Part shown: positions 1 through 12,700 of the stretch, one piece after another | Layout of the letters: every line of letters starts with the position of its first letter | How positions within the stretch are numbered: the stretch's first letter is position 1 | From: Temnopleurus reevesii | Taxonomy: Eukaryota > Echinodermata > Echinoidea > Temnopleuroida > Temnopleuridae | Reading direction: 5' to 3' | Assembly: GCA_036244855.1 (NCBI GenBank) | Contig: BQKZ01006736.1 | Span: 1 to 34,477 of the forward strand | Length of the DNA: 34,477 nt | The notes under the pieces: generated by a model | Told to the model about the DNA's origin: nothing | What the model saw: the letters and a program-made list of their open reading frames with translations, nothing else | Database searches by the model: none | Position numbers and translations under genes: made by a program

Positions 1-292
1 AGATAGGACACGGCAGACGCCCAGATTCGCATATACTGGATTTATTCCTATATGTTCCAATGGCCAGACCTTGGTACCTCGTTCGTTTGATCAAAATGCA
101 CTGGGCTCCCTAACTAAGGTATCAATTATCAACAATCCTGATATTTTGGCTCAATGTTTTCATAATAAATACACCATAGCTGATGGCATACATCTTAACC
201 TATTTGTATTTCCCTCAGGTGACCTCTATCATAGTAAGCAGAAGGGACAATGTGTAATAATAATAATAATAATAGCAGGTCCGTTTAAATAG
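1..292 (+). other. Open frame without recognised homology
   Basis: The plus frame beginning at base 2 stays open for about 96 codons, through RFAYTGFIPICSNGQTLVPR and IADGIHLNLFVFPSGDLYH, into an AAT microsatellite at about 252-275. This is longer than expected by chance in AT-rich DNA. No start codon or splice signal is convincing. It may be a mobile-element remnant; I do not recognise the family. The rest of 293-640 holds nothing identifiable. Confidence 0.2.
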
Positions 293-645
293 CGCAATCA
301 CTATATGAATATATTACTACTGAGCTTGATACTGGGTACCATATTATTACTGGCTATAACTGCCAAGCACGACACTCGGGCGCTCAAGCGTTCCAAGGAA
401 TAAAAAATGTATTGTGACAAAGAAAACATTCAAGCATTCACAATAGATAGATACATACCCACAAAGAAAATTACAGTCCCTCTCATTCCGAGGAGAAATA
501 TCAAACTGGTGTCGCACAATGAATATGGAAGATTTATTTTGTGTTTATGAAGCTATTGTGGAGGCTTGAATGGAGTAGTTTACTTCGTCCAAAAAGCTCT
601 GTCCCTTCTGCCCACAGCTGCATAGACAGTCTTGACTATACTCAC

Positions 646-1016
646 CTGCTCCATTGGGTATTATTTCTTAGTTTGAAAGCCAGGACGTTTTCAGAGCAAT
701 TGGGTGACTTCAAGTACGGTGTTGAACGCTGGTGTTGGTGTTTTAGCAAAACCAACACCAGCCTCAACACCAAAAGTTGAAGTCTGTCGGTGTTTGGGGT
801 AGACCTAGCAAGATTCTGATGTATTTCCGGTCGTTTCTGTATCACTTCTGTAAACTGACCAACAGTGTAGGAGCTCAGTTTACGGACCGTTTTGCTCTCT
901 CAACACCAACACCAACACCGAACACCAAACTTGAAGTCACCCATTGTAGTGTTCTACCGCATAGTTATTCTCTCAAGTTCCATCAAAGTATCACCTTCCA
1001 CAAATATTGGTTTTAC
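646..1016 (-). pseudogene. Decayed USP5 exon 6 copy (3' half) split by a fold-back element
   Basis: The part at 946-1016 aligns with the exon's [17 protein letters not shown] region but has two stops and a Tyr in place of the zinc-binding His. The part at 646-701 aligns with [15 protein letters not shown], with a one-base deletion, and keeps the GTGAGT donor. Between them lies the inverted-repeat element at 702-942, flanked by ATT on both sides. Removing the element restores a continuous alignment to the exon. Confidence 0.8.
702..942. mobile_element. 241-bp inverted-repeat element with ATT target duplication
   Basis: The left end GGGTGACTTCAAG and the right end CTTGAAGTCACCC begin imperfect terminal inverted repeats of about 45 bp. 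These continue through GGTGTTGGTGTT-type simple sequence. ATT flanks both sides (699-701, 943-945). It interrupts the decayed exon copy at 646-1016, which fixes its boundaries. The three-base duplication and GGG ends would suit a PIF/Harbinger-type MITE; that assignment is inference. Confidence 0.75.
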
Positions 1017-1144
1017 ATTATGGATGATGTTTGCGTCATGTCTCAACAAATAAAGTTTCACCTGCCAACACGGACCACTTTTCTCTTTCCCTCAAGTGAT
1101 CAGTACCAATCCGGCAAAGAATTTCATTCAAGATTCTGTTCTTA

Positions 1145-1487
1145 CATCCTTACATGGTCAGGCCCTAACTATATCACAGAACTCCTCAGATTCAAAGCCC
1201 AGTCACACAGTCACAGCCACATTCCTAACCACAAAACAAAACTCACAATGGGAGACCGTGCTTTTGCCATAGCAGCTCCAAAACTTTGAAACAGCTTGCC
1301 AGTCCTCATCAGGAACTCTCAATCCGTAAATAACTTCAAGTCCAATTTAAAAACATATCTTTTCTCTTAAAAAATATTCTATGTACAATTTATGTACAAT
1401 TTGGCATTAAGACATAATCAGCACAGCTGAATATATTTAGTATAGTAATTGCGCTACATAAATCCATGTATATTATTATTATCATTA
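1145..1487 (+). mobile_element. LINE fragment, C-terminus of reverse transcriptase ORF and 3' tail
   Basis: Reads GPNYITELLRF, then GDRAFAIAAPKL, a stop where the family has Trp, and NSLPVLIRNSQSVNNFKSNL ending KTYLFS and a stop. This is the typical C-terminal end of CR1/L2/RTE-like non-LTR retrotransposon ORF2. The tail includes GCGCTACATAAAT and an ATT microsatellite, also typical. It is a dead, truncated copy. Confidence 0.75.
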
Positions 1488-1512
1488 AAAAAAAAGGTTT
1501 AACTAAACTCAC

Positions 1513-1748
1513 CTGCGCCATTTGGTGTTATTGTTCCAAGTTTAACAGCTAAGGGGTATTTAGTCCGATTAAAATGCTCCACTGCATGGTTGTTCCCTCC
1601 TGTTCCATCAAAGTATCGTCTCCCGCAAAGAATGGTTCCGTCCGTCAGGTTCATCCATAGGTTGTCTTTGAGATCACACATACTGCACTTCCAGCCCTTT
1701 GGAGGGACCTTGACACCGTTGTCCAGCTGTAGGAGATTAGCAGCATGT
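1513..1748 (-). CDS. USP5: USP5 coding exon 6: UBP zinc finger
   Basis: A 236-nt exon encoding residues 167-246. It carries the zinc-finger core: WKCSMC at 186-191, LCGRRYFDG at 207-215, NNHAVEH at 219-225, and [10 protein letters not shown] at 233-242. The zinc ligands C188, C191, C208 and H221 and the ubiquitin-tail contacts W198 and R210 are intact. It enters in phase 2 after TCTCAG and leaves in phase 1 at GTGAGT. Three decayed fragments of this exon occur on both sides (646-1016, 1823-1877, 1936-2051). The next exon was not found between 1 and 1512. Confidence 0.95.
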
Positions 1749-3253
1749 CTGAGAAAAATCAAAGAAAAATAAAAACGTTGAATGAGATACAAACCAAAAA
1801 ATTGAATTTTTCAACTACTTCAGTTCATCCATAGATTGTCTTTGAGATTACAAAGACTGCACTTCCAGCCTTTCTGAGCAACATGTTCAAGGAAAAAAGG
1901 ATAGCAAACAAGTTGAATGACTAACAAAGCACAAAATAGAATAGTTCTGTCCGGGAGGTTCATCCAAAGATTGTCTTTGAGATCACACATACTGCACTTA
2001 TAGCCCTTCAGTAAACCCTGACATCGTTGTCCAGCTGGAGAAAAGGTTAGCAAATAACTAAGTTCTGCAAAGAAAATTGTATTTGAGTTTACCTTTAACC
2101 CTAATCCCATTGGGATATTTCAGTCATCTCAGTCCATTGGGGAGGGGGCTTATTTGCTCCCCCCCCCCTCTGATCTTCGCCGTCGATCACGCAATCGCGC
2201 CGAAATTTGGCATGCACATCACCCGCGATGTTAACTCTTAGATTGCGTAGTCAAATTTTTCAAAAATCTAATCATTATGCTAATTGGGCATTAATTATGC
2301 ATAATTATGCATGAATTCTAACAAACAGCAATAAATCACTTGCTGAAGCTCCAAATGTGCTGATTTTTGGTCTAGATACTCGTAGTAATGTTTCAGACAT
2401 ATTGTCATGGAAAGAAAATGCAATCAAAATCCATTTCTTATGTATTCTATTGTTTTTGTAAATTCCCTATGTATTTCTTTGTTTTTTCGAGGTAATTATT
2501 TCTATTGTTTTTTCGAGGGGAATTGTTGGGGACATTATTAGAGGCATAGAAAATGAATTTTAAATTCAGTTCATGCATCAACATGTAAAATAGACAAGGA
2601 TTTATGAATATTGACTAAAAACACAATTTGCATTGATTTTGTACATAAAATCACGTTTTTAACTCATATTTGGCTCGACGAATATTTTTCAAATGTGCGT
2701 AGCATCGGTACCGCATACCCGGTCATGATGAATTTGGTGTCAAAAGTTGCACAAGACTTGAAAGAAAAAAGTCAGAAAAAAGTATGGCGCGAGCTCCTCG
2801 CGTTTCAGATTTATCGCGAAAATTATCGAGGGGGGGGGGCTTTAAAAGCCCCCCCCCCCTCCCCCATGGGATTAGGGTTAAAAACTCTTATCGAGTAAGA
2901 TAATATCTTATTGGTCAGCAAGTGATTATAATGATTAAAAATCAAGGGTTTAATTGGATTTGTCACTGCTGACTAATTGTCGCTAGCAACTAGCTTAATA
3001 AAATGCATCCCCAACCGATCTGACTTACTTTGAGATGACGGTGGCGCCCCCATCCCAGGCCTGGATCTGTTCTGTCCTAGATGCGGAATCAGCAGACAAG
3101 AGACCGGCTACAGCCAACTGCACCTAATGGCAGAGAAGAATAGAAATAATACTTGTTATAATAATGATGTTAAAGATGTCAATGGTAATGATGATGATGT
3201 GCTGACGAAGATGATGTGCTGACGAAGATGATGATGATGATGATGATGATGAC

Positions 3254-3284
<31 letters not shown>

Positions 3285-3342
3285 TTGGTGATGATGTGCT
3301 GACAAAGGTGATGATGATGATGATGTGATGTGCTGACGAAGG

Positions 3343-3380
<38 letters not shown>

Positions 3381-3682
3381 GTGATTAAGTGCTGACGAAG
3401 GTGATGATGATGATGATGCGATGATGTGCTGACAAAGGTGATGATGATGATGATGATGTGCTGACAAAGATGATGGTGATGTGCTGATGAAGATGATGAT
3501 GATGATGAAGATGATGATGATAATCATGATGATGATAATGATGATGATGAGGATGATGATGATGATGATGATGATGATGGTGATGCTGGTGATGACGGTG
3601 ATGTGCTGATGAAGATGATGATGGTGGTGGTAATGGTAATGATGATGGTGATGATGATAATGTGCTGATGAAGAAGATGATA

Positions 3683-3733
<51 letters not shown>

Positions 3734-6700
3734 GTGATGATGATGTGATGAAGATGATGATGATGGTGATAATGGTAATGATGATGGTGATGATGGTGAT
3801 GTGCTGATGATGATGATGGTGATGATGATGATGAGGATGAGGATGATGATGATGATGATGATGATGATGGTGATGATGATTATGATGATGGTGAAGATGA
3901 AAATGACCATGATGAAATTAAAGATGATGGTGGTTATGAAGAGAATGGTGATGTTGTTTGTAATGATGCTAATCATAATGGTGATGATGATGAAGGCGAC
4001 TGTAGCGCCCCCATCCCAGGCCTGGTTCTGCTCTGTTCTAGATGCAGAATCAGCCGACAAGAGACCAGCTACCGACAGCTGCACCTAATTGTTTATAAAT
4101 GAAAAAATAATGCATCTTTAATGCTAAAATATCACAGAAGGGCATGTTTGAAACAAACATAGGAAGGTGGTATCTTATACTAGAAATGATTGAACTATAC
4201 TTGGCATCCAGTTTGCATAGAGTATTGGTTGCTGTGTTAGGCAAGCAATGGGTACGCTTTCAAGTTGTGGTTTCCCCATTTAATGACTGTGTTTCCCTTA
4301 TTCAAATTCGGCCTTGGCAAAAAAGTGTCCCATATCTAGTCTGCAGGCACAAACCGTTGGCTCTTAATATGTGCATATATGCAATTCATGATGCGAAGTC
4401 TGCAATCACAGTCTATGTGACAGACTGAATTGCTTCTGCATTGCTTCTTCCTCTCAAGGGAGTTGTAATAAAAGCGGACTCTTGATTTTAAATGCACTAT
4501 GCACATTGCAAAAAAAAACAAAGCCAAGAGTCTGTACTTCCAGACAATCCCATATTCCAACAGACCTTGCCCCTTTGAAATTGTATTTCGAGACATGCAA
4601 CAGTGTCTGCCAAGCTTCAGAAGATAATGGGATCTTACCTAGCTACACATGTATGGGAGGAAATGATGACAGGATATGAATCTCTATTTATAAAAGAACA
4701 CCTTTTATCTCAATGAATCAGGATGTATGAAGCCATTCAGTTCAGAGCCCCACTATGATGTCCCAAAAAGTGACTTAATATTTTACTGTTGGCCTTTGTA
4801 GAAAATTGATCATTATCCTAAAGACCTTGCCCCTTTGAAATTGTATTTCGAAGCCTGCACCAGTATCTGCAATGCTTCATAAAAGACAAGGGGATACCAG
4901 CTACACAATGAAATAATGACAGGATGTGAATCTCGAGAAAAAAAACTTTATCTCAATCAGGATTATGAAAAAATTAATTTCACTGTCCCACTATGACATC
5001 CATATATGTGACTAATAATTGCTGTTGGCCTTTGTAGAAAAGTCCCCCATTTCTAACAGACCTTGCCCATTTAAAATTATATTTCGAAGCAAGCATCAAT
5101 ATCTGCCGAGCTTCATAAGAGATTAGGATTTTACCTAGCTACATGGATGGGAGGATATGATGACAGGATGTGAATCTCTATTTATAAAAGAACACCTTTT
5201 ATCTCAATGAATCAGGATGTACATGTATGAAGCCATTCAGTTCAGAGCCCCACTATGACGTCCAAAAAAGTGACTAAATATAGTACTGTTGGCCTTTTGT
5301 AGAAAAGTGCCCCATTTCCAACAGACCTTTCCTCTTTAAAATTCTATTTCGAAGCATGAAACAGTATCTGCTAAGCTGAATAAAAGATTTGAAGATTACC
5401 TCGCTACACGTATGGGTGGATATGATGAGAGGATGTGAATCTCTATATAAAAGCTTTTAGCTTTATCTCAATCATGATATAAGAAGCCATTCGGTTCAGA
5501 GACCCATGACGTCCAAAACAGTGAATAAATATTTTACTGTTGATCTTTGTAAAAATTGACCATTTCTAACAGACCTTGCCCCTTTAAAATTCTATTTCGA
5601 AGCATGCAACAGAATCTGCCAAGATAAAAGATTTGATGATTGCGGAACAACTTGTATTCAATGAAATTATGGCAGGATGTGAACCACTGTAAAAGGACAC
5701 CTCTATCTCAATGAATCAGGATATAAGAAGCCATTCAGTTCAGAGCCTCACTATGACGTCCAAAAATGTGACTAATAATTTCGCTGTTGGCCTTTGTAGA
5801 AAAGTGCCCCATATCCCACGGACCTTGCCCCTTTAAAATTGCATTTCGAGGCATGCACCAGTATCTTCCAAGCTTGATAAAAGATTCATGGAGATTGCCT
5901 AGCTACACGTATGGGAGGGTATGATGACAGAATGTGAAGCTCTATAAAAGATCACCTTTATCTCTACAAAACAGGATATATGAAGCCATTCAGTTCAACA
6001 TCCCACGAATATGTCCTTAAATGTCATAGAACATTTTGGAAAGTACCACAACTCTGAACAGTTTAAGGTTATCCGGCTGTAACCATGTGCAAGCAAGATA
6101 ACCGAGATTCTACTGTGCAAATATCTGCTTCTAAATTCTATGCTTTGAAAAAGATAATGCCCCAAAATGATTGTTTGGATGCCATCCAATGATTTTTTTT
6201 TAATATCGGTCAGTCAGAAAAAAATGGGGTTTTTGTTATTTTTTTTTTACACTTTTCACATAATTCATTCAGAAAACAAGTCTTGAAGGGGAATGAAAAA
6301 AAACCCAATCACCTAAAAATTAATTTTAAGTTTGTATTCAACATGTTTATTCAAAATTTTGCTGTGATTTTTAAATTGGACTGAAAAGTAATAGAAAAGG
6401 TCATCCCACAAAAAAAAAAAATGCCTATGGAAACTAAACTATAGGAGGAAATCATAATCAGAAATTAATCTCTATATAAAATAAAAGAAGATTTTTATCT
6501 CAGTGAAACAGATATATGAAGCCGGTCATTCCAAAATCTAAATATGATATCCTCACAATGTGACATAACTTAAGTCAGCAATCTTTAAGATTGTGGGACT
6601 GTGGCCATAAAAGCCATACATTGTTACGAAGGTACTATTTTCATTGTACCTGCATTTCAAATTTGTGCTACACAAATAGAGTAGGAAATAAGCAAAGGGA

Positions 6701-9700
6701 GGAAATGACGACAGGATATGAATCTCTACAAGAGAAGACCTTTATCTCAATGAAGCAGGATGTATGAAGCCATTCATTTCATCATCATTCTGTCCTCATA
6801 TGCTACAACCAAATATTTCAGAAGAAGCCACATCTTCAGAGTTATATCATTGTAGTTACAAATACAAGATGATTTGTTTCACAAAAGAATTCAAGATAAA
6901 CTAGCTATGGTGACAGGATTTGATTCTCTATAAAAGAACACCATTTTTCACCACCATTCTGCCCTCATGCCACAACCAAATATTTTGGAAGAAGCCACAA
7001 CTTGAAATATTTTGTTGGAAAATTTTTCAGGTTATCCACATAAAAGTTATACCATTGTAGAACCAAATATTTCAGAAGAAGCCGCATCTTCAAGGTAATC
7101 TTATTGTAGTTACAGATACAAGATGGTTTGTTTCACACAAAAAATGGAAATAAACTAGCTATGGGAGAAAATGATGACAGGATCTGAATCCCTATAAAAG
7201 AACACCTAAATTCATTTATTTGATCATCATTCTGTTATCTCAGAATGAGCCACAACTAGAAAATAATTGAAGGAATATTCTTATTGTACGAAATGTCTAC
7301 AAGATTAAATCTGATGTAAAATATATTTGCAGAATGGTACCTCTATAAAAGAACTTAGAAGGTTTTTATTTCATCTCAATGAAGCCTTTTATTTCAAAAT
7401 CCTTCTGTCTGCATACACTGTACGTCACAATCAAATATTTTGGAAGAAGCCGCAATTTTGTTTTGTTGGGGGCATTTTCAAGTTGTTCTATTGTGATGAC
7501 AAGTTTGTCTGTGATTATTGTTTGAAAAAAGGAATTGGAAATGAATTGGAGGAAATGATGACAGGATAGGATCACTGTTAAAAAACACCTTTATCTCAAT
7601 CAAGAAGGATATGTAAAGGTATTCATTTCATCATCATTCTGTTCTCATATGTCGCAATCAAATATTTCAGATGAAGCCACAACTTGAAAATGATTGTTTG
7701 GAATATTCTTATTGTATTAATTGAAATGTCAAAACAATTAAATCTGATGTAAAATATGTGTGCAGAATGGTACCTCTATAAAAGAAGGTTCTTATCTCAA
7801 TGAAACCATCTGTTTCAAGAAGATGACTAGTACAAATTCACTTTGGTAACTTGTTTGAGAAGAGAATGTAAGAAGGAAACATTGGTGCCTTGTCTCAGAC
7901 GAGAAAATGAGAAGGTGACTTGTACAAACATGCAATAATACCTTGCTAAATTTGAGAAGACAAGAAGACAACTTGAACAAACTCATCTTCGTGCTGCACA
8001 TATAGGCTCCCGTAGAACTGTCATACATTGTAGTCTCTGAAAACTTGAGGTTTCGGCTCTCAGTGTGAACCTAACTATAACACTAACCTTTTCAGGCAGA
8101 TCTGCATTGGGTAGAGGAATTTCAATGAATTCCGGCAAGATGACAACAGAGTTGTGTTCCTCATAATCGTACTGATTCTCATCATCCACATCAAAACCAC
8201 CTTGCATTCCTGTAATTATGATGAAAGAGAGACAAAGGTAGTTTAGATGGAGAACAAAAGTGCTTGCATGGTCACTAAAATCNTATAAAATAAAAGAAGA
8301 TTTTTATCTCAGTGAAACAGATATATGAAGCCGGTCATTCCAAAATCTATATATGATATCCTCACAATGTGACATAACATAAGTCAGCAATCTTTAAGGT
8401 TGTGGGACTGTGGCCACCACAGCCATACATTGTTATGAAGGTACTATTTTCATTGTATCTGCATTTCAAATTTGTGAGTAGGAAATAAACATAGGGAGGA
8501 AATGACGACAGGATGTGAATCTTTATAAAAGAAGACCTTTATCTTAGTTAAGCAGGATATGTGAAGCCATTTCTCTCATCATCATTCTGTCCTCATATCC
8601 CAACACCAAATATTTCGTAGGAAGACACAACTTGAAAATATTCTTATTGTATGAAATATGTTTGCAGAATATCATCCCTTATACATGTAAAAGAAGGTTT
8701 TTATTTCAAATCCTTCTGTCCTCCTACGTCACAGCCATACATTTTGGAAGAAGCCACAACTTTTTTTCGGGGGGGGGGGGGAATTTTCAAGTAGTTTCAT
8801 TGTGGTTACAAGCTGGTCTGTAATTATTTTTTCACAAATGAATTGGAAATAAATTTTCGATGGGAGGAAATGATGACAGGATACGAATCGCCGTAAAAGA
8901 GCATCTTTATCTCACTATATGTGAAGCCATTCATTTCATCATTATTCTGTCCTCGTATGCCACAACCAAGTAGTTTGGAAGAAGCCACAATTTAAAATAT
9001 TCTTATCGTATGAAATATCTACAAGATTAAATCTGATGTAAAATGTGTTTGCAGAATTGTACCTCTATAAAAGAAGGTTTTTATCTTGTATTTCAAATTC
9101 ATGTCAGTTTAGATTATATTGTTCTGAGAGTCGGAAAGGCGAGAAGACGGCTTGCACATACTCACATTGGCAACTTGTTTGAAAAGAGAATGTGAGAAGG
9201 CAACTTGTTCTAGATCGCATTGGCGCCGTGTCTCAGACGAGAACACGAGAAGGTGACTTGTACAAACATGCAATAATACCTTGTTAAATTTGAGAAGACA
9301 AGAAGACAACTTGAACAAACTCATCTTCGTGCTGCACGTATAGGCTCCCATAGAACTGTCATAGTTTCTGAAACCTTGAGGTTTCGGCTCTCAGTGTGAA
9401 CCTAACTATTACAACACTAACCTTTTCAGGGAGATCTGCATTGGGTAGAGGAATTTCAATGAACTCCGGCAAGATGACAACAGAATTGTGTTCCTCATAA
9501 TCGTACTGATTCTCATCATCCACATCAAAACCACCTTGCATTCCTGTACCAATGATTAAAGAAAGAGAGGGGCCGTCTAGATGGAAAGGTGCTTGCATGA
9601 ACATTATAATCATTGCAGATTCTTGGGTACACAATACATTCAAATCTAAAGATGTGGTTAAACATACCAAAGTTTAAAAAATCTTTTGTCTGCACTTTGT

Positions 9701-12700
9701 GAGACATGAAAAAAATCATACAGGGATGAATCTTACACTCATGTTGTTAAGTTATCTATAAAAATTGTTTCTACATTGTGTTAATCTGTTCATTATTAAC
9801 TGCATATCAAAATATCATTTTCGAACTAGATATTAAAATCTTGCTTTGAAAAAACTGCTTACCTATGGCCAGTCTTGTTGGTTTTTCATTCTCTTTCTCT
9901 TCTTCTGTCTTTGGCTTCTGAAAAAATATAAATAGGTCAAGAAAGACGAATGGTTAAGCTTTTACTTTCATATATCACACAGATTAATTGTGACAAGATG
10001 CCTTTCCATGTCATCATTTTTCATTGCAATAATAGGGTTCTATATTCATCAATAATCAACTGCATATTGCAAAATGCAAAATCAGATTTTTTTTAATTAA
10101 TGTTTTATTAATATTAATATTACATTCAGGAAAATAAGACCACATAGGGATCACTGAAGCATATCTATTATTCTGAACTTTAATAGCAATACAGGTAGCA
10201 AAGAATTCTGATTTGCACTGTTACAGTAGTTTAACCACTTTAACACGACAATCTTATCAGTAATAGAAGTAATTTTGAAGTTTATATCTATGGAGAAAAA
10301 TGAAAAAATGGAACTAATGGATCCCTTTCTCAGATTAAATTTTAACAATTTGTCAATTCATTGCAAGAATTCTGATTTCTAGTATACTTGTAATTACTTC
10401 AACCCAATAATCTTGTCAATAAGAAATAAATTTGAACTTTATAACCGTGGAGGAAAATTTAAAAAAAAATGAACTAAAATATCCCTTTCTTAGATACAGT
10501 AAGTCATTTCAATGCAGGGATTTTTTTTAAAGTGGTAGAATTGTATATGGTATAGAGTGTAAGGTATTTTGTAGCAGAATTGGAAGGTGTTTCTACAAAC
10601 TTGCAATTGATTGCAAGTTGCAGTTGATCGACATGTGCAAATCAAAATCACTGTTTCAGGTGCATCTTGTTAAGAGCACAAAACATGCGCAAATGAAATT
10701 ACATTACTCTATTTGCAACTGCTTTTCAGTTGACTTGTAATGGATCGCAAGCTTGTAGCAACACCACCTTAGGGAGTGTTGCTCAAAACTTGCAATCAAT
10801 TGCAAATCAACTGCAAATCAGTCATAAATTGATACATATATTTTCACTTATGCTCTGCGCTCTTTACAAGATGCGCATGAAAATTTTTTTTTGATTGGCG
10901 CTTGCCAATAAACTGCAACTTGCGATCAATTGCAAGATTCAAGCAACACCCCCTAGTCTCATGTTATTTTTGTGCAGGGCGCTACAAACCCACATGCCCA
11001 GATGCCCGGTGCAATAAACTTGAGCTTTCGGGCAAGCAAATGAAATTGTCACTTGCCCATTAGGCTGGTATACTTATATATTCAAATTTATGTGCGTTTA
11101 ACGTAGTTACGCGGTATTCCATAGGCCGATTGATAACAATACGACTACAATACTTGGAATCCAGTTTGCATACATTACTTGTTGCTATGTCGGGCAAGCC
11201 TCGGGCAAGCTCCCGGGTTGTCAAGAACAACCTTTGTGTTAGAGGTTACATAAAATTTGCATCTATTAGTAAACCCGCCTATTGGGCAAGTAATGGTATT
11301 GAAGTCCAATAACTGTACAGTTTGGACTGTGTATAAATTCTTCCATAGTAGGCCATATCCAGTTGCTAGATCTAACATTTGACCAAATTTGGTGACAGCT
11401 ATAAAGCCCAAGTAGATGTGTGTGCAGCTACTTTTTGTTTGCTTGATTATGCTTTGGGCAATAGGAATGGATGTTTGGGCAAGTGATTCAAAAAGTTTCT
11501 GTAGCACCCTGTTGTGCAAGGGAAAAGTGACGATTTGTGTAATTTACCTTCTTTTTGATCGTTTTGAGATGGAGATAAACAGGATTCTTGGTGCGATCAT
11601 AGTGCCTTCTCACATAGTCCTTGCCAAAGCCCAGAAATGTGTTCATACACACAAATAAGCCAGTCTCACTTTCCTGTATTGATAAACATAGAGAGGCAAT
11701 TAAAATCAAATGAACAAGAATAAGGAAAAAAGAAAATAAGTCTTGGTTATCTTTTTCATATTCATGTAATGACATTGTTTTTTTGTGACAATGGGATGTG
11801 AAAAATATAGAAGATATGGGCAATCAGGAAATGCACTCACTGTATACTGTCCACACATTTTTTTTTATCTTCTTTTGAATTTTATAACTACATGTAATCA
11901 TCACAAATAATTATTACGTCTCTAACAAAAGTTTAAGGTTTAGTATAAACAAATTTAATTTGAAGCCCTTCTATAGAAATATAAGGCAAAAATTGCAAAA
12001 AGATCAGCAAATTTGCTTGCATTTGCAGAAAAACACGGGTCTTGAAAATTGCGACACTGATCTGAATCATTTAAATTTTCTAAAAGAAATCATCAAATTT
12101 GTAAGTTAGCAGTCGTACCATTCGATTCCTTGAGATTTTGGGGTCAAACTACCGTAAATCTTGCACCTTAGCTTAGGGCTTAGACGGAAACAATTATACG
12201 GTAAGACTTCCTTAATTATGTACCTTCCACTTAATTTCTATCTAAAAATATGATTTGGGCTGAAAACCATCTGAACTATATACATTTACTGTCGTTTTTG
12301 TCGAAGCAAAAAGATCGCCCTCTTTAGACAGTTTGCAAAAGGGGAGAGAAAAAATAGTGGGGGTACATAAGAAAGTCTTTCCAATTTTACTGTAAATCTT
12401 GTGCAAAGCGGGGTTTACAAATTAATATAACACAGTTTGTGGCAAACCCGGAGAATAGCGACCAGATGTGTGCGATGTATTCAATTTGTGTACAATCCTA
12501 TGGAAGCGTGCGTTAGTGCGTCGGCGATGATTTTTGCACCAGATTCTACAAACAAAAATTTGGTAAAGTTGGCTCAAGTTTACACTTTTTAACACCAAAA
12601 TCGATTTAATTTTCAAAAGATTTCTTGAAATATTGAAGGAGGGGACAGAAAGTAACATTTAAAACCATTATTTTGTTTATAAAATGTAATAAAAGTCGCT

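Noticed and set aside
777..1289. 170-codon plus frame as a single gene
   Set aside because: It runs through half of an inverted-repeat element, a decayed antisense exon and a LINE tail; only the last part has coding ancestry.
3156..4088. Long frames rich in His, Ser, Ile or Met on both strands
   Set aside because: They are translations of the GAT/ATC microsatellite. Only the exon 5 piece at the right end is real.
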